Shown here: piece after piece, positions 20,947 through 29,767 of the stretch
Position numbering within the stretch: position 1 is the first letter of the stretch
Layout: the number at the start of each line of letters is the position of its first letter
Assembly: GCA_032718475.1 (NCBI GenBank)
Contig: JAUCBJ010002091.1
Coordinates: forward strand, 1-29,767
Reading direction: 5' to 3'
From: Nemertoderma westbladi
Lineage: Eukaryota; Xenacoelomorpha; Nemertodermatida; Nemertodermatidae
DNA: 29,767 nucleotides
Notes under the pieces: generated by a model
What the model was told of the DNA's origin: nothing
The model's database searches: none
What the model saw: the letters and a program-made list of their open reading frames with translations, nothing else
Program-made: the position numbers and the translations under genes

Positions 20947-22417
20947 ATCCCATCATAGTAGACATGTACCGTACAACAAGAGTCCCACAAGAAATGAAAA
21001 CAAATAAGTTGGTGCCAGTTCCCAAGAAGGGCAACCTAACACTCTATGGTTCTTTTCGGGGAATCTAATTGATCTCGATTGCTGCAAAGCTATACAATAG
21101 GATTCTATTAAATCGCATCAGGGATCCCATTGAGAGACTGCTCCGTGGAAATCAGAATGGGTTCCGTAAAGGTCGTGGGACCATGGAGCCCATTTTGGCA
21201 CTTAGAAGGATAATTGAAGAATTATCAAAAAAGAAAGACAGGCATCTGGCTGTTATCTTTGTTGACTTCTTCAAGGCCTTTGATTCAGTCTCTCGCTCAC
21301 GTATGTTCAGCATACTTTCATTATATGGGATTCCTGATGAAATTATTGCAGCAATCAGATCAGTATACGATGGTTCGACAACAATTGTGTCTACTGTTGA
21401 CGGTGACACAGAACCATTTGAAGTGTTATGGGGCGTCCTCCAAGGAGACACACTTGCACCATTCTTGTTCATTATTGTGGTTGACTATGTTCTACGCATG
21501 TCCTTAGATCATCATGATGATGATGGGGTGATGATAACTCCACCTACTGGCTCCAGAAGTCGAGGAAATCCTGCCAAGTACCTAACTGATCTAGACTTTG
21601 CTGATGACTTAGGAGTACTCTCAGAATCATTAGAGGGAGCCCAACGGCTCCTCAGCTCATTAGAACATGCTGCTTCTAGTGTTGGTCTTTTTATTAACTC
21701 CAGAAAGACCAAAATTCTGACAGTTAACTTTGAAAGTCCTCAGCAAGTCTCTGATCGGATGAGCATAAGCTCAAAGGATGGTATGCTTGAGCATGTGGAC
21801 GACTTCTGTTACCTGGGATCATGGATCCGGAAGTCAGGTGAGGACCGTCGAATACGTAAGGGAAAGGCATGGGCAGCCTTGAATAGGCTTTCCAGGATTT
21901 GGAAGTCACCGAGAATTAATCGGAAACTTAAGGTCCGATTATTTAGAGCAGCAGTAGTTCCAGTACTCCTCTACGGGAGTCCATGCTGGGCTCTAACTGC
22001 TGAGGACACCAAATCTCTGGATGGCACATTCACAAGAATGCTACGCCGGGTTCATTGTGTCAAGTACAATGCACACATCTCCAACCAGACACTATATAAC
22101 ATTGGAGGTGTCTCATTGGTTCCCCCAAGCTTGACACTAGAACAAAATCGCCTCCGCTTTGCAGGACATTGCTTTCGCCGTGAGGACCAGCCAGTGCATA
22201 ATCTTGTACTTTGGCAGCCTCATGGAGTGAATAAGCATGGTGGACAGCCCATGACTTTCTTGAGACGCATCTTAAAGGAGACTGGCCTTAAAGATGCGGA
22301 TGATCTAGCAAATGTCATGGGTGATAGGGAGTTGTGGCGGTGCAATTTTGTTGACAAGCCGGCACAGCATTCTTAAAAATGCAGCTGCAATGCAGCATGC
22401 CGATCCTAGTAGTAGTA
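20947..22417 (+). mobile_element. 5'-truncated LINE, copy 2
   Basis: Same 1471-bp segment with the same two junctions to the satellite as copy 1, offset by 2299 bp. Identical junctions and at least four substitutions in about 1.47 kb point to duplication of an already inserted copy, not a second insertion. Confidence 0.9.
20964..22376 (+). pseudogene. LINE reverse transcriptase copy 2, nonsense at codon 35
   Basis: This corresponds base for base to the ORF of copy 1. A C-to-A change turns the Ser35 codon TCA into TAA at 21066-21068, directly after FRGI. Other protein differences from copy 1 are Phe to Ile in the STTF segment, Leu to Arg in EDLR, and Asp to Glu in LKDTG. The catalytic FADD is retained, but the early stop and missing endonuclease make the copy inactive. 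Confidence 0.88.
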
Positions 22418-25400
22418 GTAGATCTATCCAGTCCAATATACTAACCTCAATGAGTTTGTTTCTGTATATCGATCCAGTCCAATATACTAACCTCAAAGAG
22501 TTTGTTTCTGTAGATCGATCCAGTCCAATATACTAACCTCAATGAGTTTGTTTCTGTAGATCTATCCAGTCCAATATACTAACCTCAATGAGTTTGTTTC
22601 TGTAGATCTATCCAGTCCAATATACTAACCTCAAAGAGTTTGTTTCTGTAGATCGATCCAGTCCAATATACTAACCTCAATGAGTTTGTTTCTGTAGATC
22701 GATCCAGTCCAATATACTAACCTCAATGAGTTTGTTTCTGTAGATCGATCCAGTCCAATATACTAACCTCAATGAGTTTGTTTCTGTAGATCGATCCAGT
22801 CCAATATACTAACCTCAATGAGTTTGTTTCTGTATATCGATCCAGTCCAATATACTAACCTCAAAGAGTTTGTTTCTGTAGATCGATCCAGTCCAATATA
22901 CTAACCTCAATGAGTTTGTTTCTGTAGATCTATCCAGTCCAATATACTAACCTCAATGAGTTTGTTTCTGTATATCGATCCAGTCCAATATACTAACCTC
23001 AATGAGTTTGTTTCTGTATATCGATCCAGTCCAATATACTAACCTCAATGAGTTTGTTTCTGTATATCGATCCAGTCCAATATACTAACCTCAATGAGTT
23101 TGTTTCTGTATATCGATCCAGTCCAATATACTAACCTCAATGAGTTTGTTTCTGTATATCGATCCAGTCCAATATACTAACCTCAATGAGTTTGTTTCTG
23201 TATATCGATCCAGTCCAATATACTAACCTCAATGAGTTTGTTTCTGTATATCGATCCAGTCCAATATACTAACCTCAATGAGTTTGTTTCTGTATATCGA
23301 TCCAGTCCAATATACTAACCTCAATGAGTTTGTTTCTGTAGATCGATCCAGTCCAATATACTAACCTCAATGAGTTTGTTTCTGTAGATCGATCCAGTCC
23401 AATATACTAACCTCAATGAGTTTGTTTCTGTAGATCTATCCAGTCCAATATACTAACCTCAATGAGTTTGTTTCTGTATATCGATCCAGTCCAATATACT
23501 AACCTCAATGAGTTTGTTTCTGTATATCGATCCAGTCCAATATACTAACCTCAATGAGTTTGTTTCTGTATATCGATCCAGTCCAATATACTAACCTCAA
23601 TGAGTTTGTTTCTGTATATCGATCCAGTCCAATATACTAACCTCAATGAGTTTGTTTCTGTATATCGATCCAGTCCAATATACTAACCTCAATGAGTTTG
23701 TTTCTGTATATCGATCTAGTCCAATATACTAACCTCAATGAGTTTGTTTCTGTATATCGATCCAGTCCAATATACTAACCTCAATGAGTTTGTTTCTGTA
23801 GATCGATCCAGTCCAATATACTAACCTCAATGAGTTTGTTTCTGTATATCGATCTAGTCCAATATACTAACCTCAATGAGTTTGTTTCTGTATATCGATC
23901 CAGTCCAATATACTAACCTCAATGAGTTTGTTTCTGTAGATCGATCCAGTCCAATATACTAACCTCAATGAGTTTGTTTCTGTATATCGATCCAGTCCAA
24001 TATACTAACCTCAATGAGTTTGTTTCTGTATATCGATCCAGTCCAATATACTAACCTCAATGAGTTTGTTTCTGTAGATCGATCCAGTCCAATATACTAA
24101 CCTCAATGAGTTTGTTTCTGTATATCGATCCAGTCCAATATACTAACCTCAATGAGTTTGTTTCTGTATATCGATCCAGTCCAATATACTAACCTCAATG
24201 AGTTTGTTTCTGTAGATCGATCCAGTCCAATATACTAACCTCAATGAGTTTGTTTCTGTAGATCTATCCAGTCCAATATACTAACCTCAATGAGTTTGTT
24301 TCTGTATATCGATCCAGTCCAATATACTAACCTCAATGAGTTTGTTTCTGTATATCGATCCAGTCCAATATACTAACCTCAATGAGTTTGTTTCTGTAGA
24401 TCGATCCAGTCCAATATACTAACCTCAATGAGTTTGTTTCTGTAGATCGATCCAGTCCAATATACTAACCTCAATGAGTTTGTTTCTGTATATCGATCCA
24501 GTCCAATATACTAACCTCAATGAGTTTGTTTCTGTATATCGATCCAGTCCAATATACTAACCTCAATGAGTTTGTTTCTGTATATCGATCCAGTCCAATA
24601 TACTAACCTCAATGAGTTTGTTTCTGTATATCGATCCAGTCCAATATACTAACCTCAATGAGTTTGTTTCTGTATATCGATCCAGTCCAATATACTAACC
24701 TCAATGAGTTTGTTTCTGTAGATCGATCCAGTCCAATATACTAACCTCAATGAGTTTGTTTCTGTATATCGATCCAGTCCAATATACTAACCTCAATGAG
24801 TTTGTTTCTGTATATCGATCCAGTCCAATATACTAACCTCAATGAGTTTGTTTCTGTAGATCGATCCAGTCCAATATACTAACCTCAATGAGTTTGTTTC
24901 TGTATATCGATCCAGTCCAATATACTAACCTCAATGAGTTTGTTTCTGTATATCGATCCAGTCCAATATACTAACCTCAATGAGTTTGTTTCTGTAGATC
25001 GATCCAGTCCAATATACTAACCTCAATGAGTTTGTTTCTGTATATCGATCCAGTCCAATATACTAACCTCAATGAGTTTGTTTCTGTATATCGATCCAGT
25101 CCAATATACTAACCTCAATGAGTTTGTTTCTGTAGATCGATCCAGTCCAATATACTAACCTCAATGAGTTTGTTTCTGTAGATCGATCCAGTCCAATATA
25201 CTAACCTCAATGAGTTTGTTTCTGTATATCGATCCAGTCCAATATACTAACCTCAATGAGTTTGTTTCTGTATATCGATCCAGTCCAATATACTAACCTC
25301 AATGAGTTTGTTTCTGTAGATCGATCCAGTCCAATATACTAACCTCAATGAGTTTGTTTCTGTAGATCGATCCAGTCCAATATACTAACCTCAATGAGTT

Positions 25401-27670
25401 TGTTTCTGTATATCGATCCAGTCCAATATACTAACCTCAATGAGTTTGTTTCTGTATATCGATCCAGTCCAATATACTAACCTCAATGAGTTTGTTTCTG
25501 TATATCGATCCAGTCCAATATACTAACCTCAATGAGTTTGTTTCTGTAGATCGATCCAGTCCAATATACTAACCTCAATGAGTTTGTTTCTGTAGATCGA
25601 TCCAGTCCAATATACTAACCTCAATGAGTTTGTTTCTGTATATCGATCCAGTCCAATATACTAACCTCAATGAGTTTGTTTCTGTAGATCGATCCAGTCC
25701 AATATACTAACCTCAATGAGTTTGTTTCTGTAGATCGATCCAGTCCAATATACTAACCTCAATGAGTTTGTTTCTGTAGATCGATCCAGTCCAATATACT
25801 AACCTCAATGAGTTTGTTTCTGTATATCGATCCAGTCCAATATACTAACCTCAATGAGTTTGTTTCTGTAGATCGATCCAGTCCAATATACTAACCTCAA
25901 TGAGTTTGTTTCTGTATATCGATCCAGTCCAATATACTAACCTCAATGAGTTTGTTTCTGTAGATCGATCCAGTCCAATATACTAACCTCAATGAGTTTG
26001 TTTCTGTAGATCGATCCAGTCCAATATACTAACCTCAATGAGTTTGTTTCTGTAGATCGATCCAGTCCAATATACTAACCTCAATGAGTTTGTTTCTGTA
26101 TATCGATCCAGTCCAATATACTAACCTCAATGAGTTTGTTTCTGTAGATCGATCCAGTCCAATATACTAACCTCAATGAGTTTGTTTCTGTATATCGATC
26201 CAGTCCAATATACTAACCTCAATGAGTTTGTTTCTGTATATCGATCCAGTCCAATATACTAACCTCAATGAGTTTGTTTCTGTATATCGATCCAGTCCAA
26301 TATACTAACCTCAATGAGTTTGTTTCTGTAGATCGATCCAGTCCAATATACTAACCTCAATGAGTTTGTTTCTGTAGATCGATCCAGTCCAATATACTAA
26401 CCTCAATGAGTTTGTTTCTGTAGATCGATCCAGTCCAATATACTAACCTCAATGAGTTTGTTTCTGTATATCGATCCAGTCCAATATACTAACCTCAATG
26501 AGTTTGTTTCTGTAGATCGATCCAGTCCAATATACTAACCTCAATGAGTTTGTTTCTGTATATCGATCCAGTCCAATATACTAACCTCAATGAGTTTGTT
26601 TCTGTATATCGATCCAGTCCAATATACTAACCTCAATGAGTTTGTTTCTGTATATCGATCCAGTCCAATATACTAACCTCAATGAGTTTGTTTCTGTATA
26701 TCGATCCAGTCCAATATACTAACCTCAATGAGTTTGTTTCTGTATATCGATCCAGTCCAATATACTAACCTCAATGAGTTTGTTTCTGTAGATCGATCCA
26801 GTCCAATATACTAACCTCAATGAGTTTGTTTCTGTATATCGATCCAGTCCAATATACTAACCTCAATGAGTTTGTTTCTGTATATCGATCCAGTCCAATA
26901 TACTAACCTCAATGAGTTTGTTTCTGTAGATCGATCCAGTCCAATATACTAACCTCAATGAGTTTGTTTCTGTATATCGATCCAGTCCAATATACTAACC
27001 TCAATGAGTTTGTTTCTGTATATCGATCCAGTCCAATATACTAACCTCAATGAGTTTGTTTCTGTAGATCGATCCAGTCCAATATACTAACCTCAATGAG
27101 TTTGTTTCTGTATATCGATCCAGTCCAATATACTAACCTCAATGAGTTTGTTTCTGTATATCGATCCAGTCCAATATACTAACCTCAATGAGTTTGTTTC
27201 TGTAGATCGATCCAGTCCAATATACTAACCTCAATGAGTTTGTTTCTGTAGATCTATCCAGTCCAATATACTAACCTCAATGAGTTTGTTTCTGTATATC
27301 GATCCAGTCCAATATACTAACCTCAATGAGTTTGTTTCTGTATATCGATCCAGTCCAATATACTAACCTCAAAGAGTTTGTTTCTGTAGATCGATCCAGT
27401 CCAATATACTAACCTCAATGAGTTTGTTTCTGTAGATCGATCCAGTCCAATATACTAACCTCAATGAGTTTGTTTCTGTATATCGATCTAGTCCAATATA
27501 CTAACCTCAATGAGTTTGTTTCTGTATATCGATCCAGTCCAATATACTAACCTCAATTAGTTTGTTTCTGTAGATCGATCCAGTCCAATATACTAACCTC
27601 AATGAGTTTTTTTCTGTATATCGATCCAGTCCAATATACTATACTAACCTCAATGAGTTTGTTTCTGTAT
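22418..27670 (+). repeat. 46-bp satellite, array 3 (about 114 units)
   Basis: The same 46-bp unit. Near the LINE the tagatctat class is common; from about 22970 to 27240 it nearly disappears and the array consists of tagatcgat and tatatcgat units. A 15-unit string of classes (five T, G, then TTG three times) occurs from about 24480 and again from about 26550, an offset of 2070 bp or 45 units. The right edge degenerates (a tttttctg unit, then a 5-bp tacta insertion) and runs directly into cystatin exon 1. Confidence 0.97.
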
Positions 27671-27765
27671 TTGTATCCCTCACTCTTATCAACATGTTCG
27701 ACTGTAAACTTGGCAACATTGATAACTTCTTCAGTGACATCACTATCTTTTATACCACCCGGCAT
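27649..27765 (-). CDS. Cystatin, exon 1 (39 residues, start uncertain)
   Basis: Read on the minus strand from the ATG at 27765, the product starts MPGGIKDSDV. The Gly-Gly fits the N-terminal trunk that inserts into the protease active site. It continues with a helix (EEVINVAKFTVEHVDK) and ends KLIE at the donor GAG|gttagt. With exon 2 this makes 121 residues, the length of a mature cystatin. No signal peptide is encoded here. An in-frame stop lies upstream, but a possible acceptor (attattggcag) ending at 27773 could join an unseen upstream exon with a secretion signal, which the four cysteines of exon 2 would favour. The last 21 nt of this exon are the seed of the satellite unit. Confidence 0.88.
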
Positions 27766-27800
27766 GGTTTTCCTGCCAATAATAGGTTTTTATTCCAAAA
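27766..27800 (-). other. 5' flank of cystatin exon 1
   Basis: Thirty-five bases between the ATG and the right inverted-repeat arm. On the minus strand they include a possible splice acceptor (ctattattggcag). There is no room for a promoter before the repeat begins. Confidence 0.3.
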
Positions 27801-28056
27801 TTGTGGGGCGAGCCACGAAGTTGGCGGAGCCTTAGCGAATTGACACTGTTAGGGGGTGGGTCAATTTATGCAAATAGTTGTCGTCGTCGTCGTCGTTGTC
27901 GTCGTCGTCGTTGTCGTCGTCGTTGTCGTCGTCGTTACGATTTTGACATGCTAATAACTTTGTCGGATTTAAAGCTGCCAAGTTGAAAATTTGTAGGTAT
28001 CAATATGAGCAAAAGTTGAGATTTTTGAGAGACTTTCAGACACCATCAGTGCAATG
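27801..28056 (-). repeat. Right arm of long inverted repeat
   Basis: Reverse complement of 12683-12923, matching from ttgtgggg to gcaatg. The 15-bp length difference comes from the GTC/GTT triplet tract (about 27877-27935). It begins 35 bp upstream of the cystatin ATG and could supply promoter or 5' UTR sequence to that gene. Confidence 0.9.
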
Positions 28057-28437
28057 GTCTCCCGCTAGAGGGCCACATGTCTAAACATTAAATGCCCTCC
28101 CATTTCTTTGCTTTTAATCCGTTTAAGCTGAAACTTGGCAGACATGTATTAGACCATTAGTTGTGACTTTCAAAGGAGGCAAATCCATCTGCAAATCCAT
28201 CTGCCGCTAGAGGGCCAACGTGACTATTTGCATAAATTGACCTACCCCCTAACAGTGTCAATTCGCTAAGGCTCTGCCAACTTCGTGCTGCGCGAAGTCC
28301 CACTTCGTGTAACATTATACTCAACGCCGTTAGTATTGACAGTGAGTTGTTATTAAGCACTTTACAACCTCTTAGAGGACATTACAGCATTGTATTGGCC
28401 TGTACATTTAGTATTGTATTGGGTGTTGTAATTTCCC
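28057..28437 (+). repeat. Dispersed-repeat fragments, including a third copy of the arm core
   Basis: The block at 28222-28287 repeats the core of the left arm (actatttgcataaattgac and onward, about 66 bp, two differences) in the same orientation as the left arm. It is followed by a cttcg/cgaag hairpin cluster (28281-28310). The 14-mer ccgctagagggcca occurs at 28062 and 28203, and gcaaatccatct is doubled near 28178-28202. No gene is visible. Confidence 0.65.
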
Positions 28438-28504
28438 TTGTTTATGTGGTAACCAGTGACGGCGAGCTGTAAAGTTACGGCGTCATTGGTTACCATGTAA
28501 ACAA
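28438..28504. repeat. 24-bp near-perfect inverted repeat (hairpin)
   Basis: Arms at 28438-28461 and 28481-28504 (core ggtaacca with tggttacc) match with three mismatches around a 19-nt loop. It may be a small palindromic element or the core of a MITE. No target-site duplication was identified. Confidence 0.65.
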
Positions 28505-28694
28505 TAGGTGGCATTTATAATTAATTGCCTGATAGCCAGATAGGCCTACTGCTAGGGTGTTCTAAAAAAACACCTTTTCCTCAGAATTCAGGTGCACTCT
28601 ATTTAGCGTGTGTGATTTGGTGCTCAATCATCATTTTTCAAGTAAAAAGCCGATTACTCAAAATTTAGACCCCCCGCAGCCCAAAAAATCTCGC
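28505..28694. other. Non-coding sequence upstream of the cathepsin fragment
   Basis: An open frame continues upstream of the cathepsin homology to about 28608 but shows no protease similarity and has no ATG. A pyrimidine-rich run ending in cccccgcag at 28679 could be a splice acceptor. Neither the LVDC-like segment nor the catalytic-Cys segment expected before the homology is present. Confidence 0.35.
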
Positions 28695-29171
28695 GACAAG
28701 GTGGATCAGGGTTGTGGCGGTGGACTGCCGTCTAACGCGTATAAAGAGATAATCCGTATGGGAGGTCTGGAATCCGAGTCGGATTACCCTTACAAAGGGG
28801 CGGGAGGGAAGTGCGAATTCGATAAGAGCAAAGTGGTCGTCGTAATTAACGGATCGATTGCGTTACCAAAGGACGAAAAACTACTGGCTTCCTGGCTCTA
28901 CACTAACGGACCAATCAGTATCGGGATTAACGCATTCGCGATGCAGTTCTATTTCGGGGGAATTAGTCATCCTTGGAAGATCTTCTGTAACCCTGCCGAT
29001 CTGGACCACGGCGTGCTATTGGTTGGATTTGGCGTGGAAAATGGGACGCCTTTCTGGATCGTCAAGAATTCCTGGGGACCTACTTGGGGCGAAAAGGGTT
29101 ACTATAGAGTCTATAGAGGAGATGGTACCTGTGGACTAAACACCATGGCAACGAGTGCAACAGTAAACTGA
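28695..29171 (+). pseudogene. Cathepsin F-like cysteine protease, C-terminal part (158 residues)
   Basis: Papain-family (C1) endopeptidase sequence closest in style to cathepsin [17 protein letters not shown] at the start, then GGLE and [27 protein letters not shown], the catalytic His in LDHGVL (codon 29007-29009), the catalytic Asn in KNSWG (29067-29069), WGEKGYYR and CGLNTMA before the stop. It covers about three quarters of a mature peptidase. The propeptide and the segment with the catalytic Cys (CGSCW-type) are missing. The frame is clean, so this may be the last exon of a real gene whose upstream exons are elsewhere, or a truncated copy. GC content is higher than in the flanks. AATAAA lies 216 nt after the stop. 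Confidence 0.85.
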
Positions 29172-29767
29172 TAACGAACTGTCTCGACGTTCTATAATAC
29201 TGTATCGCATATAGTTATTTATTATTAGAGATAATAGAAACTTTAGAATCAACTGGTATAGATTCATTACCAGATACTAATAATTACTCTATCTATATTA
29301 TGTACGTACATCTTCAAACTAAGTAACCTATATGATTCAAAGTACCGTGATTTAATGTAGGCCTAATTGTTGAAATATATGAACCTAATAAACAAATTCA
29401 TTTAAATATTGAGTCTCCAAATTTGCAAGAAATCACATTAACAATTCATATTACGCTACAAGCGTAGCATATACTGCTAACAAAATTGGAACTAAGATTT
29501 TAACAATAAGTCATTTAAAATTCAGGATAAAGAATATTAGGAAATAAAGTAGATGTGATGACGTAACGAGATTTCATAATTTTTTCATACACAATTCAAC
29601 GTTGATAATCTTTATACTTAGCAATAGGGTTGGTGCACGAAAAAATTGTTGGGCGAGAAACAATCGAATAAGGGCAACAAGGTGCCCTGAATCGAGTGGC
29701 GGGGTGTGTTTTTTGTAAAAACACGTGTACCGGTATACCGGTACCGTATACCGTATACTGTATACCG
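29172..29767. other. AT-rich 3' flank, no further gene
   Basis: Probable 3' UTR followed by intergenic DNA. A polyadenylation signal AATAAA lies at 29387-29392. A small hairpin gggca/tgccc lies near 29670-29686. The window ends in a run of overlapping taccggta and taccgta words from about 29728. No ORF is supported. Confidence 0.4.
29387..29392 (+). promoter_or_regulatory. Possible polyadenylation signal for the cathepsin F-like transcript
   Basis: AATAAA 216 nt downstream of the cathepsin stop codon, a normal 3' UTR distance. In such AT-rich sequence it could also be chance. Confidence 0.35.

Larger units (their letters stand above)
13407..27648 (-). other. Cystatin intron, 14.2 kb, filled by satellite and LINE copies
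   Basis: On the minus strand the intron starts with the donor gttagt (27648-27643) after exon codon GAG and ends with the acceptor cctttag at 13407. Joining phase-0 ends gives KLIE followed by IHDVQSQVVAG, the spacing expected in cystatins. About 11 kb is a 46-bp tandem repeat and 2.9 kb is two LINE fragments. Only the last ~330 bp next to the acceptor is ordinary sequence. Other donors exist in the repeats, so the donor actually used is an inference. Confidence 0.8.

Noticed and set aside
13737-27670. CRISPR-like array of regular repeats
   Set aside because: Units are contiguous 46-bp copies with no unique spacers, in a eukaryotic intron; it is a satellite.
27801-27986. Open frames through the GTC/GAC tract (Arg/Cys-rich peptides)
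   Set aside because: They come from the triplet microsatellite inside the inverted-repeat arms and show no domain or codon evidence.
28608-28694. N-terminal extension of the cathepsin frame from a GTG
   Set aside because: It has no similarity to protease or propeptide and no ATG; homology begins at about 28695.

Overview
The window looks like nuclear DNA of an invertebrate animal. It has intron-bearing, animal-type genes (a cystatin and a cathepsin F-like protease), a BEL/Pao LTR retrotransposon, LINE reverse transcriptase copies, a long satellite and AT-rich intergenic DNA. Recurrent AGGCCT and ACCGGTAT words are reminiscent of marine arthropod genomes such as crustaceans, but that is a weak guess. 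No bacterial signals are seen.

Layout. 1-8867: a BEL/Pao element on the + strand with two intact ORFs, an extra coiled-coil ORF1 and a complete Gag-Pol ORF2, plus a probable 3' LTR; the 5' LTR is outside the window. 8868-12682: non-coding DNA with a diverged ~145-bp duplication, and around 10013-11344 a patch of short coding-like frames of unknown identity that look like a decayed gene. 12683-12923 and 27801-28056: two copies of one dispersed repeat in inverted orientation, identical except for the length of a GAC/GTC microsatellite. They bracket everything between them. 28057-28607: further repeat fragments and a long hairpin. 28695-29171: C-terminal three quarters of a cathepsin F-like cysteine protease on the + strand.

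The main discovery lies between the inverted repeats. A two-exon cystatin gene runs on the minus strand: exon 1 at 27765-27649 (N-terminal Gly-Gly) and exon 2 at 13406-13158 (QVVAG loop, Pro-Trp hairpin, four cysteines). Its ~14.2-kb intron is almost entirely a 46-bp tandem repeat (about 239 units), interrupted by two nearly identical 5'-truncated LINE copies. Each repeat unit is a copy of the exon 1/intron 1 junction: the last 21 nt of exon 1 plus about 25 nt of intron, including the 5' splice site. The gene has therefore multiplied its own splice donor over 200 times inside its intron.

Cystatins inhibit papain-like proteases, and some animal cathepsin F genes carry cystatin domains upstream of the protease. 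Here the cystatin and the cathepsin fragment are on opposite strands, but flipping the segment between the inverted repeats would place them in the cystatin-then-cathepsin order on one strand. An inversion that split such a gene is a testable inference, not something the sequence proves.
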